Of a DNA stretch of 64,000 bases, positions 52,888-61,493 are shown piece after piece. Made by a program: the position numbers and the translations under genes. The stretch's first letter is position 1. Each line of letters begins with the position of its first letter. The notes below the pieces were generated by a model. The model was given only the letters and a program-made list of their open reading frames with translations. It did no database searches and was not told where the DNA came from. The DNA comes from Marinomonas algicola (GTDB lineage Bacteria; Pseudomonadota; Gammaproteobacteria; Pseudomonadales; Marinomonadaceae), in assembly GCF_014805825.1 (NCBI RefSeq), contig NZ_CP061941.1, positions 1,426,001 to 1,490,000 of the forward strand, written 5' to 3'.

Positions 52888-53747
52888 TAGGTTTATACCC
52901 TCTTTTATTTATTTTGTGTATTTCATTAGGAGTGATGTTCGTATTTCAAAGCCTTTTTTTTGTGAGAAATAGGAATAAAAAACTAACACAAGCTTTAGAG
53001 GGTGGAAATAAAGGAAGTAATATTTTCTTTAAGATTAAGCGTTATATTTCATCTTTATTTAGTATTAATAATGATGACATACAGGAGAAATTTATAGCGG
53101 CAGGGTTTTACGAAGCTAGGTTTGCACCGTATTATTTTCCATTAAAGTATAGTTTTACAGTATTGTTTCTTCTGATTGTTTGGTACTTTGGCTCTGATAT
53201 AGAAACTCTGAATAAAATTATTTTTTCTATGCTTATTTTAATCGGTTTTATTATTGTCCCAGATGCTTACTTAGATATAAAAAAGAGAATTTTATCAACT
53301 AAATTAAGCCGTCAACTACCTTATTTAATTGATTTGCTTAGCGTTTGTGTTCAGACTGGTTTAACAATTGAAGCGTCTATATTTTATCTAACAAAAGAAA
53401 TGATTGATTTTGATAAAGATATGGCATTCATGTTGAAAAAGGTGTCTGATAAATCTCAAATCAGCGGGATTGAAAGGTCGTTAAATGATTTGTTGTTAAG
53501 GGTACCAACAAAAGAAATGAGAAGTTTTGTTTTTACTCTTACACAAAGTATAGAGTATGGAACTTCCATTCAGACGGCATTGGATACGTTGGCAAGAGAT
53601 ATTCGTGAGTTACAAGTATTGGACCTAGAAGAGAAGGTGGGTAAGTTATCTGCAAAAATGTCAATTCCTCTTATTTTATTCATTATGTTTCCTATTGTTA
53701 TTCTTATAACGGCTCCTGGTATTATGAGGATGATGGGGAATGTATAA
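52884..53747 (+). CDS. tadC: Inner membrane platform protein TadC
   Basis: 287 residues. T2SF domain LPYLIDLLSVCVQTGLTIEASI and FVFTLTQSIEYGTSIQTALDTL, with membrane helices near the N-terminus, at about 90-125 and at the C-terminus. Second platform subunit. GAAGGGGG lies about 6 nt before the ATG and overlaps the end of tadB; tadD overlaps by 8 bases. Confidence 0.92.
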   Translation: MIGLYPLLFILCISLGVMFVFQSLFFVRNRNKKLTQALEGGNKGSNIFFKIKRYISSLFSINNDDIQEKFIAAGFYEARFAPYYFPLKYSFTVLFLLIVWYFGSDIETLNKIIFSMLILIGFIIVPDAYLDIKKRILSTKLSRQLPYLIDLLSVCVQTGLTIEASIFYLTKEMIDFDKDMAFMLKKVSDKSQISGIERSLNDLLLRVPTKEMRSFVFTLTQSIEYGTSIQTALDTLARDIRELQVLDLEEKVGKLSAKMSIPLILFIMFPIVILITAPGIMRMMGNV

Positions 53748-55119
53748 TAAAACATTATTAAGTTTGCTATTTATACTTTTCTTATCTGGCTGTGTGCCGC
53801 AGAACACAAACACTAACGAATCAGCGGGAGAGAAAGAGAAAAATGAGTTTCTGATGATTCAAGCGAATAACTATAATGGCTTAATAGAGCTTTATTCTTC
53901 ACTATTGAAGCAAGATACAATTGAATCAAATGAAAAAAATAGCTTAAGATATAAGCTAGCAAACGTATATTTTAATGCTGGTGATTCTGAAGCGGCATTA
54001 TTTCAACTAGATCAATTATCTGAGACAAGCATCAACACTAAAGAGCGTTACTTGCTTCAAGCAAGGTCTCAATATAAAGAAGCTAAATATGAAGCGGCTC
54101 AAGTCTCTTTAGGCAAAGCTTTTAAGTTAGATGAAAAGTATTCTGATGCGTATAACTTTCAAGGTATTTTGTTTACGGAGCAAGGAATGCTATATGATGC
54201 AAGAAAGTCATTTTCTATAGCTCGTCAAAATTCTTTTGATGATGCATCAGTACGAAATAATTTGGCAATGCTTGATATTCTTGAGGGAGATTTTAACTCC
54301 GCTTTAAAGATTTTATTACCCATTCTGCAATCTGGACAAGCAGATGATATGATTAAAGCGAACATGGTTTTGATCTATGCAAAATTGAATAAATTTAGTG
54401 AATTTAGAGCAATGCTTGGAAAAAAAATGTCTGATGAGGAGGCATTTGAGCGATTTCAATTGATGCATAATTTAGAAATTCAAAAAACACCAAGTAGTGA
54501 TGTTGGTATTGTAAAAAATGTAAATCCTGTCAAGTTTTTTAAAAACAGAGATGGCGTTTTGATTGTACCAAGTAATGATCCATCAAAATTTTATGATAAG
54601 ATAAAAGAAAGTGAAGTAAGTTCTGGCGTAGTCTCGACTGATTCTTTGGAATATATGTTAAACAATAATTTATTGTTTCCAGATGTTGTAGTTGATCAAG
54701 AAGTAAATGGCAACCTAATTGACAGTCTGTTACGAAATGAATTTGAGCATGGAGAAAGTGTAAAATTTTCTGAAAATGGTTTTGCTTCAGATGAACTAAA
54801 AAAAACGCAAATACTTGGTATAACTTATGATTTTAAAAATAATACCCATCGATTTTCTATAGCGTTTTCTGACAAGGCTTTGAGTTACAGTAGTTTTGAT
54901 CTACTAGCAGGGGATCAGTGGGTTGTGGATGTACAAGGGGCATTCAAGGAACCTAACAGAAATATTTATAAGTTTAATAATGAGTTTGTTGAACAATCCG
55001 CAATCTCCGTATATCCTGATTTTGCTAGGATTATTTACAAACTTAAAAATGGCACATCGATTGCCCCAGTATTAACGACTAAAAATAACATTCTCATTGT
55101 TGAATGGAAATCAGTATAA
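53740..55119 (+). CDS. tadD: TadD-like TPR lipoprotein with C-terminal AMIN-like domain
   Basis: 459 residues, about twice the normal TadD size. Lipobox FLSGC with Cys18; TPR repeats at about 35-230 (YKLANVYFNAGDSEAALFQL, LQARSQYKEAKYEAAQVSL, AYNFQGILFTEQGMLYDA); a linker to about 355; then a beta-rich region at about 361-457 with HRFSIAFSDKALSYSSFDLL, GDQWVVDVQGA, AISVYPDFARIIYKLKNG and a final ILIVEW. That pattern is the AMIN domain of AmiC and PilQ, which binds peptidoglycan. TadD normally has only TPRs and helps assemble the secretin. Stop overlaps tadE by one base. Confidence 0.82.
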   Translation: MYNKTLLSLLFILFLSGCVPQNTNTNESAGEKEKNEFLMIQANNYNGLIELYSSLLKQDTIESNEKNSLRYKLANVYFNAGDSEAALFQLDQLSETSINTKERYLLQARSQYKEAKYEAAQVSLGKAFKLDEKYSDAYNFQGILFTEQGMLYDARKSFSIARQNSFDDASVRNNLAMLDILEGDFNSALKILLPILQSGQADDMIKANMVLIYAKLNKFSEFRAMLGKKMSDEEAFERFQLMHNLEIQKTPSSDVGIVKNVNPVKFFKNRDGVLIVPSNDPSKFYDKIKESEVSSGVVSTDSLEYMLNNNLLFPDVVVDQEVNGNLIDSLLRNEFEHGESVKFSENGFASDELKKTQILGITYDFKNNTHRFSIAFSDKALSYSSFDLLAGDQWVVDVQGAFKEPNRNIYKFNNEFVEQSAISVYPDFARIIYKLKNGTSIAPVLTTKNNILIVEWKSV

Positions 55120-55595
55120 TGAAGTTTACTAGCGCAAAAAAAAACAAAAAAGGTACTGTAGCAATTGAGTTTGGTATAGGTATTTTTGCTTTTCTTTCTA
55201 TGTTTTTGCTTTGGGGAGAAATGGTTATGATGGGTTTTTTTTCATCGATGCTCGACTATACTGTATCTGAAGCTTCAAGAGAAGTAAGAACATTGTCTGT
55301 AGAAGATTATAGATCTGCTTTTGTTGCTCGAATAAACAGGCAAGATACCTTATGGTCAAATTTTATAGACACAAATAAATTTAAAATCAGTGTGAAATAT
55401 TATGATGATATCTCATCTGTTGCTGATGATGAAAACCTAGGTGATGACGAAGCAGCTCTTTCTACTTTAGCTGTCTATAGTATTAAATACGATTACACCC
55501 CCATTTTTAAATTATTTTATAAAGATGGGGTTGTTGGGTTATCTAGACAGGTTATTAATTTACAAGAGTATGAGCGCGATGAGTTTACTAGATAA
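55119..55595 (+). CDS. tadE: Pseudopilin TadE
   Basis: 158 residues from ATG 55119 (TAATG overlap with tadD). Pseudopilin N-terminus KKG/TVAIEFGIGIFAFLSM with Glu at +5 and a long hydrophobic helix, then a soluble domain. Processed by TadV; minor component of the Flp pilus. The end overlaps the start of tadF. Confidence 0.88.
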   Translation: MKFTSAKKNKKGTVAIEFGIGIFAFLSMFLLWGEMVMMGFFSSMLDYTVSEASREVRTLSVEDYRSAFVARINRQDTLWSNFIDTNKFKISVKYYDDISSVADDENLGDDEAALSTLAVYSIKYDYTPIFKLFYKDGVVGLSRQVINLQEYERDEFTR

Positions 55596-56148
55596 GAAAA
55601 GATCTTATCATTACCAAAAGGGTAGCTTTGCTATAGAATTTTCCTTAGTGGCTATTTTTTTTGCAGGTCTATTCGTTTTGACTCAAGATGTTATTATTAA
55701 ACAATCTATTAAAGGGAAGTTAGATAGATTATCCTACTCGGTTGTAAATATTGTTAGGGAAAGAACTCAGCTTTATGACAAAAGTACCGTGATTGACTTA
55801 AATCAAGCTAATGATCTATTGAAAATAGTCAAGCGTTCTTTAAATGAAACCATGTCAAATTTTGATGAGTCTAAGCTAGGTTTAGCAATTGAACAGCAAA
55901 AATTTGAAGAAAACTTAAGTCCATCACCTATTAGAGTTAATATAGAAAGTTTTAAACTTGGCTTGTATGATTGTTCCCCTGCAAATTCAATTAGCTCAAG
56001 AATAAATTTGGCACCAGTGAGTTTACTAGGTAGAAAGGTGACCCTATACCAAGTAACTTTATGTTATCAATCTGACAACTTGTATGGCGATTTGATTGGT
56101 GAAAATCATGAGTTAGTTAGATCCTCATCTATTACTGTTGAACGCTAA
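55579..56148 (+). CDS. tadF: Pseudopilin TadF
   Basis: 189 residues from ATG 55579; ATG 55570 is also possible. AAGAG lies 10 nt before the chosen start. Pseudopilin N-terminus QKG/SFAIEFSLVAIFFAGLF with Glu at +5, then a soluble domain with two Cys in LYDCSP and VTLCYQ. Partner of TadE. Overlaps tadE by 17 bases. Confidence 0.85.
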   Translation: MSLLDKKRSYHYQKGSFAIEFSLVAIFFAGLFVLTQDVIIKQSIKGKLDRLSYSVVNIVRERTQLYDKSTVIDLNQANDLLKIVKRSLNETMSNFDESKLGLAIEQQKFEENLSPSPIRVNIESFKLGLYDCSPANSISSRINLAPVSLLGRKVTLYQVTLCYQSDNLYGDLIGENHELVRSSSITVER

Positions 56149-56159
56149 AGGTGAATAAC

Positions 56160-57419
56160 ATGCAATTAAAAACTAAAGGCTCTCAAAATGGCCTTGCCGC
56201 TATATTATTCATAATTATATTCCCGTTTATGTTTGGCGTTTTTGTTTTAGGTGTTGAAGGTACTCGGTACTTGCAAGAAAAGGCGCGCTTAGGAGATGCT
56301 GCGGAAGCGGCTTCATTGGCTATCGCCGCAAATAATGCAGACGCTAATGCTAATAAAAAATTTGCTTTAAACTTTGTTAATGCCTATAGCCAAGATGCTA
56401 CATTAACACTTAGTGATATCAACATTGTTGAAAAAACATGTAAGCAAATTTACGGCAGTAATTGTGGTAAACCAGGTGTATATGACAAAGATGGTAACCA
56501 GTTTGTAGAGTATAGAGTTTCTATAGATACAAAGTATAAAAGTTGGTTCCCTAGTAGCGATTATCATGCTGGCTTTGAAGAAGATCAGCTTATGGATGCT
56601 TCGGCTGTGGCTCGTAAATTTAGGGGAGATACAGTAGATGTGGCCTTTGTAGCTGACTTTTCAGGATCAATGGCATGGTGGTGGGATGGTGAGTATAAGT
56701 ATAAGGGAGTGCTTCGTGTTATAGAAAATATAACAAAAGAGCTCGAACAGTTTAATAAATTAGATGCTGTCGCTGGTAGTAAATCAAGTAGTAAAGTGGC
56801 ATTTGTGGGATTTAGTGAATATACGAGGGTGGGGAATCAATACTACTCCAATGTTACATATAAAAATAAAAATAAAAATAAAATTGACTATGATAAAACC
56901 GCTAAATATTCATCAAATAGTATTCAGAGTAAGAAAGTTAATTATCAATGGAGTGGTAATTCAAAGTTCGACACTATCGAACTTACAAATAACATCACTT
57001 CTTTCCAGAAAGACATAAAGGTTTTTATACCAAGCGGTGGGACAGCATCTTATGAAGGGTTAATAGCTGGTGCAAATGTTATTTCTAAGGGAGATAATCG
57101 GAAAAAGTTAATATTTATTCTATCTGATGGTGTAGATAGTAGTAGCTCAATTGGGCGTGAATTATATACAAAACGTAATATGTGTCAAAATATTCGAGAT
57201 GACCTAAACAGTAAAGTGATTTCCGGTAAAAACGTTGAGTCAGCCATCGTAATTATAGGTTTTGATTATGATATTAAAAATAGCCCTGATCTAACAAACT
57301 GTGCCGGTGGGGATAATGTCTATGAAGCCACGAATTACGATGACATTTTCAACACTATTCTGGAGCTAATCTTGGAAGAAGTAGGGCATAACTATAACAA
57401 GGATTACAAGGTCGAATAA
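56160..57419 (+). CDS. tadG: TadG pilus assembly protein with von Willebrand A domain
   Basis: 419 residues from ATG 56160; AAGGTG stands 7-12 nt before it, favouring it over GTG 56151. N-terminal membrane helix (about 12-36) with EGTRYLQEKARLGDAAEAASLAIA, the TadG/TadE-like signature; von Willebrand A domain from about 160 with the metal site DFSGSMA and later FILSDGVDSSSSI. An insertion of repeated Asn-Lys (KNKNKNK) comes from a DNA hexamer repeat. Probably an adhesin-like or anchoring component on the periplasmic side. Confidence 0.88.
   Translation: MQLKTKGSQNGLAAILFIIIFPFMFGVFVLGVEGTRYLQEKARLGDAAEAASLAIAANNADANANKKFALNFVNAYSQDATLTLSDINIVEKTCKQIYGSNCGKPGVYDKDGNQFVEYRVSIDTKYKSWFPSSDYHAGFEEDQLMDASAVARKFRGDTVDVAFVADFSGSMAWWWDGEYKYKGVLRVIENITKELEQFNKLDAVAGSKSSSKVAFVGFSEYTRVGNQYYSNVTYKNKNKNKIDYDKTAKYSSNSIQSKKVNYQWSGNSKFDTIELTNNITSFQKDIKVFIPSGGTASYEGLIAGANVISKGDNRKKLIFILSDGVDSSSSIGRELYTKRNMCQNIRDDLNSKVISGKNVESAIVIIGFDYDIKNSPDLTNCAGGDNVYEATNYDDIFNTILELILEEVGHNYNKDYKVE
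56861..56884 (+). repeat. Hexanucleotide tandem repeat (TAAAAA)x4 inside tadG
   Basis: TAAAAA three times plus TAAAAT. It encodes alternating Lys and Asn in the von Willebrand domain. Being a multiple of three, slippage would change length, not frame. Confidence 0.85.
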
Positions 57420-57422
57420 AAA

Positions 57423-58061
57423 ATGAAAAACCAATGTCTAACGATGGCTCTATTTTTGTGTATTAGTGGTTCTACTTTTGCGGACAATAGCAAAGAAGCA
57501 CTGCAAGTATATTGTTCCAAAGATAATGGGACGTCACGGTTTACTGTGTCTGTTGGGCAGGCTATCCCAGTATATAATATGCATCAACCTATGTCGTATG
57601 TTGTTGGTGAGGCAGTGGATGAGACGATAGATAATGTCTTTATCCAAAGGCTGCAATATGCCGGTTTAACCAGTGAGTGTGCGGAGTATTTGGTAAAAAA
57701 TGGCCAACTTTCGAAAAATAATGTACCTGGTAGCTCCGTTATTGGCCGTGTCTTTTTTGGTTTTGATCAATCTACTTTAAGCGAAGAATCAAAATATGTG
57801 CTTAATGAAGTGATTGAGACGTTACGTTCTGATGATTCAAACCTTATTTTAGAAGGGAATACGGACGCTACTGGAAGCGTCGATTATAATCTTGCTTTAG
57901 GTTTGGAAAGAGCTTCAGGCGTTAAAAACTATGTGGTTGATAGTGATGTTGCTCAAACGAAAGTAACGGTTAAGTCTAATGGTGAAGCATTACCCATTGC
58001 GGATAACAGTACGTCAGCTGGAAGAGCACAAAACCGTCGAGTGGATATTCTTGTAAACTAA
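57423..58061 (+). CDS. OmpA-family protein of the Tad locus
   Basis: 212 residues. Signal peptide (ending TFA, about 20), a short domain, then an OmpA peptidoglycan-binding domain (about 105-212) with VFFGFDQSTLSEES, EGNTDATGSVDYNLALGLERAS and GRAQNRRVDILV. Three bases after tadG, last gene of the operon. OmpA proteins often close tad loci and tether the machine to the cell wall. Confidence 0.9.
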   Translation: MKNQCLTMALFLCISGSTFADNSKEALQVYCSKDNGTSRFTVSVGQAIPVYNMHQPMSYVVGEAVDETIDNVFIQRLQYAGLTSECAEYLVKNGQLSKNNVPGSSVIGRVFFGFDQSTLSEESKYVLNEVIETLRSDDSNLILEGNTDATGSVDYNLALGLERASGVKNYVVDSDVAQTKVTVKSNGEALPIADNSTSAGRAQNRRVDILVN

Positions 58062-58101
58062 CGGTTACATGTTAACGATTGTAAATTAAGTGTCGTATGA
58101 A

Positions 58102-58141
58102 TAAAAAAACTCCAATTCAATTTGAAATGGAGTTTTTTTTT
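58102..58141. terminator. Bidirectional terminator ending the Tad operon and purD
   Basis: ACTCCA (58109-58114) pairs with TGGAGT (58128-58133), with TTCAA/TTGAA inside; a run of T follows and a run of A precedes. Serves the convergent tad and purD transcripts. Confidence 0.9.
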
Positions 58142-58157
58142 GATCTAAAAAAGGGCG

Positions 58158-59441
58158 TTAGTCTTCTCTTGATACGGCTCTGTGGCCTATGTCTGTACGG
58201 TAATACACCTTGTCCCAAGTGATGTTGTTCACAATCTCATACGCCCCTTTTTGAGCTTCTGATACTGTTTCACCTAAAGAGACAGCACACAGTACACGTC
58301 CTCCGTTGGTAACGACCTTGCCATTTTCCATCGTGGTGCCAGCGTGGAAGACTTTCTGGTGTGACTCGAGCGCATTATCATGCCCGGAAATAACATCACC
58401 TTTGGGGTAGCTGTTTGGGTAACCGCCAGCCGCCAGCACAACACCTAAGCTCGCTCTAGGGTCCCATTCGCATGTCTGTGTTGCTAAGCTACCATTTATC
58501 GCTGACAAGCACAGGGACACTAAATCAGAGCGTAAACGCATCAGTATTGGTTGTGTTTCAGGGTCACCAAAGCGACAGTTGTATTCTAATACCTTAGGGG
58601 TTCCATCTTTAGCCACCATAACACCAGCATACAAGAAACCTCGGTAACGATTGCCTTCCGTATTCATACCTTTAACTGTAGGCATAATAACTTCGTTCAT
58701 TATTCTGTTATGTATTTCTGGCGTTACCACTGGCGCTGGCGAATAAGCGCCCATGCCGCCAGTGTTTGGACCTAAGTCTCCATTGTCACGAGCTTTATGA
58801 TCTTGGCTTGTAGCTAATGGTAAAACCGTTTCTCCATCAACCATACAAATGAAACTGGCTTCTTCTCCTACTAGAAACTCTTCAATAACCACACGACTAC
58901 CAGCATCTCCGAATGCATTACCCGCAAGCATGTCTTCTACGGCCTCAATAGCCTCGGCTTCTGTTTGCGCAATAATAACGCCTTTACCCGCGGCTAAACC
59001 GTCTGCTTTAACGACGATAGGCGCGCCTTGTTCTTTGATATAGGCCACAGCCGGCTCTATTTCAGTAAAGTTGCCATATGACGCTGTAGGAATCTTATGA
59101 CGATCTAAGAAGTCTTTAGTGAAGGCTTTGGATCCTTCAAGCTGGGCGGCGTCTTTGGAAGGGCCAAAAATCGCCAGATCGGCGGCTTCAAAAGCGTCAA
59201 CAACCCCAATTACTAACGGTGCTTCAGGTCCAACGATGGTTAAATCGATAGACTTCTCTTTTGCAAAAGCAACTAATTTTTCGATATCGGTTACGCTGAT
59301 GTCTATATTAGATACTTTGTTTTCAAGCGCTGTGCCTGCATTACCTGGCGCAACAAAGACATGGGTAACCGTTGTATTTTCAGCGACTTTCCACGCCAAA
59401 GCGTGCTCTCGGCCACCATTACCAATGATTAAAATTTTCAT
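58158..59441 (-). CDS. purD: Phosphoribosylamine-glycine ligase
   Basis: 427 residues. ATP-grasp enzyme of purine synthesis: GNGGREHALAWK at the N-terminus, GPEAPLVIGVVDAFE, VVKADGLAAGKGV, GPNTGGMGAYSPAP, EYNCRFGDPETQ and GHRAVSRED end. TAGGAG before the ATG. Lies 23 bases downstream of purH, forming the purHD operon found in enterobacteria. Confidence 0.98.
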   Translation of the reverse strand: MKILIIGNGGREHALAWKVAENTTVTHVFVAPGNAGTALENKVSNIDISVTDIEKLVAFAKEKSIDLTIVGPEAPLVIGVVDAFEAADLAIFGPSKDAAQLEGSKAFTKDFLDRHKIPTASYGNFTEIEPAVAYIKEQGAPIVVKADGLAAGKGVIIAQTEAEAIEAVEDMLAGNAFGDAGSRVVIEEFLVGEEASFICMVDGETVLPLATSQDHKARDNGDLGPNTGGMGAYSPAPVVTPEIHNRIMNEVIMPTVKGMNTEGNRYRGFLYAGVMVAKDGTPKVLEYNCRFGDPETQPILMRLRSDLVSLCLSAINGSLATQTCEWDPRASLGVVLAAGGYPNSYPKGDVISGHDNALESHQKVFHAGTTMENGKVVTNGGRVLCAVSLGETVSEAQKGAYEIVNNITWDKVYYRTDIGHRAVSRED

Positions 59442-59464
59442 ATAAATCTCCTATTGGTATTAAA

Positions 59465-61042
59465 TTAGTGACGGAAGTGGCGAATGCCAGTAAAGACCAT
59501 TGCCATGCCTGCTTCGTCAGCGGCGGCAATCACTTCTTCGTCTCTCATTGATCCGCCGGGTTGGATAACGGCACTAATACCGGCTTTTGCTGCTGCATCA
59601 ATGCCGTCTCTAAATGGGAAAAAAGCGTCAGACGCCATTACAGAGCCAACCACTTCAAGGTTTTCATCAGCCGCTTTAATGCCAGCAATTTTCGCACTAT
59701 ACACTCGGCTCATTTGACCTGCGCCTACACCGATTGTTTGTTCTGCTTTTGCATAAACAATGGCATTGGACTTAACAAATTTAGCGACCTTCCAAGCAAA
59801 AAGTAAATCATTCAATTCAGTTTCTGTTGGTTGGCGCTTTGATACGACCGTTAAATCTTTTATTGTCATGACATGATCGTCACGGTCTTGTACTAATAAA
59901 CCACCGTTTACGCGTTTATAATCAAGCGCAGCGGGTGTTTCTTTTGACCATTGGCCACATGCAAGTAGGCGAACATTTTGCTTCTTAGAAACAAGTTCAA
60001 TCGCTTCTTTTGAAACACTTGGAGCAATGATGACTTCTACAAACTGACGTTCTACGATGGCTGATGCCGTTTCTGCGTCCAGCTCTTGGTTGAACGCGAT
60101 AATACCGCCAAATGCAGACGTTGGATCTGTCTGGAAGGCTAGATTATACGCTTCTAGTTGAGTTGTTGCCGTTGCTACACCGCATGGGTTTGCATGCTTA
60201 ACAATAACACAAGCTGGTTTATCGAAGCTTTTAACGCATTCTAAAGCCGCATCCGTATCGGCTATATTGTTATAAGAAAGCGCTTTCCCCTGCAGTTGTT
60301 TGGCTGTACTTATAGAGGCTTCTTTTGGATTTTCTTCTACATAAAACGCTGCTTTTTGATGGGGGTTTTCTCCGTAACGCATTTCTTCCGATTTATGGAA
60401 CTGAAGATTAAATGTGCGAGCAAAACTTTCTGTTCCACCAGAGGCTTTTTTACCTAAGAAATTAGCAATAGCGCCGTCATAATGTGAAGTGTGCTCAAAA
60501 GCTTGAACCGCAAGGTCAAAACGTGCCGATAATGTTAGGCCACTATCTTCTTGAAGAGCATTGATAATGTCTTTATAGTTATTCGGATTGACTACAATGG
60601 CGACATCTTTATGGTTTTTTGCTGCTGAACGAACCATAGTTGGACCGCCAATGTCGATGTTTTCAATCGCCATCGGTAAATCGCAATCAGGGCGTTCTAT
60701 TGTCGCCTCAAACGGATATAAGTTTACCACTACCATGTCGATTTCGTCGATTTGGTGCTCTTTCATTATATCTTGGTCAATATCACGACGGCCAAGAATT
60801 CCTCCATGAATTTTTGGGTGCAGAGTTTTAACTCGCCCATCCATCATTTCGGGGAACCCTGTGTAATCAGATACTTCTGTCGCTGCTACGCCAGAGTCTT
60901 GCAATAGGCGATATGTGCCACCAGTAGAAAGGATCTCTACATTAAGTGCCGTAAGCTCTTTTGCAAATTCAACAATACCTGTTTTATCCGATACGCTAAT
61001 TAATGCTCTTTTGATTGGAGTGATTTGATCTTGAGTAGCCAT
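59465..61042 (-). CDS. purH: Bifunctional AICAR transformylase/IMP cyclohydrolase
   Basis: 525 residues from ATG 61042 (the frame runs on to 61093 but lacks similarity there). IMP cyclohydrolase domain: ALISVSDKTGIVEFA, STGGTYRLL, MMDGRVKTLHPKIHGGILGRR in parts. Transformylase domain: RYGENPHQKAAFY, KHANPCGVA with the catalytic Lys-His, GAGQMSRVYSA and the end VFTGIRHFRH. Last two steps of IMP synthesis. No PurR site is evident upstream. Confidence 0.98.
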   Translation of the reverse strand: MATQDQITPIKRALISVSDKTGIVEFAKELTALNVEILSTGGTYRLLQDSGVAATEVSDYTGFPEMMDGRVKTLHPKIHGGILGRRDIDQDIMKEHQIDEIDMVVVNLYPFEATIERPDCDLPMAIENIDIGGPTMVRSAAKNHKDVAIVVNPNNYKDIINALQEDSGLTLSARFDLAVQAFEHTSHYDGAIANFLGKKASGGTESFARTFNLQFHKSEEMRYGENPHQKAAFYVEENPKEASISTAKQLQGKALSYNNIADTDAALECVKSFDKPACVIVKHANPCGVATATTQLEAYNLAFQTDPTSAFGGIIAFNQELDAETASAIVERQFVEVIIAPSVSKEAIELVSKKQNVRLLACGQWSKETPAALDYKRVNGGLLVQDRDDHVMTIKDLTVVSKRQPTETELNDLLFAWKVAKFVKSNAIVYAKAEQTIGVGAGQMSRVYSAKIAGIKAADENLEVVGSVMASDAFFPFRDGIDAAAKAGISAVIQPGGSMRDEEVIAAADEAGMAMVFTGIRHFRH

Positions 61043-61093
61043 TGTAGTCTCGTAGTTGTCAATTATTTGATTAAACGGTGAGGGGTAAAACAA

Positions 61094-61118
61094 AAAAAGG
61101 GCGTAAATCGCCCTTTTT
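61094..61118. terminator. Bidirectional intrinsic terminator after fis
   Basis: AAAAAGGGCG pairs with CGCCCTTTTT around a 5-base loop (GGGCG 61099-61103, CGCCC 61109-61113). It ends the fis transcript on the minus strand just before purH. Confidence 0.88.
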
Positions 61119-61124
61119 AAACTC

Positions 61125-61403
61125 TTATAGCATGCCGTACTGTTTCAATTTTTTGCGTAACGTTCCACGGTTAAGACCGAGAATTGTTGACGCTTTGGTT
61201 TGGTTGTCTTTAGTGTAGCTCATTACCGATTCTAAAAGAGGCGCCTCTACCTCAGCTAAAACCAATTGATAAAGATCTGTAATAGGCTGACCATCAAGGT
61301 GGGAAAAATAATTTTTTAACGCTTTATCTACATTGTCACGAAGGGTTTGTGACTCTTCAGAAGAAGCGGCTTGAAACGTGTGATTGTGAGTTTGTTCTAA
61401 CAC
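61125..61403 (-). CDS. fis: Nucleoid protein and regulator Fis
   Basis: 92 residues from GTG 61403. GAAGG lies 7 nt before this GTG; the longer TTG-started frame to 61433 would place that site inside the gene. Sequence follows E. coli Fis: LRDNVDKALKNYFSHLDGQ, DLYQLVLAEVEAPLLESVM and the HTH QTKASTILGLNRGTLRKKLKQYG. DNA-bending dimer active in fast growth. Downstream of dusB, as in enterobacteria, and followed by a terminator. Confidence 0.96.
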   Translation of the reverse strand: MLEQTHNHTFQAASSEESQTLRDNVDKALKNYFSHLDGQPITDLYQLVLAEVEAPLLESVMSYTKDNQTKASTILGLNRGTLRKKLKQYGML

Positions 61404-61493
61404 AGAATAACCTTCTAGTTTAAAGCTAACCAAATTTAGCGCTTTTGTGAGCTTAAATAATTTTAAACCTGTAAAAGCGCTTTAAAGCAAGTT

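Noticed and set aside
45579..58141. Tad locus as a recent mobile island
   Set aside because: No integrase, tRNA, direct repeats or IS at either end; AT-richness alone is not enough evidence.
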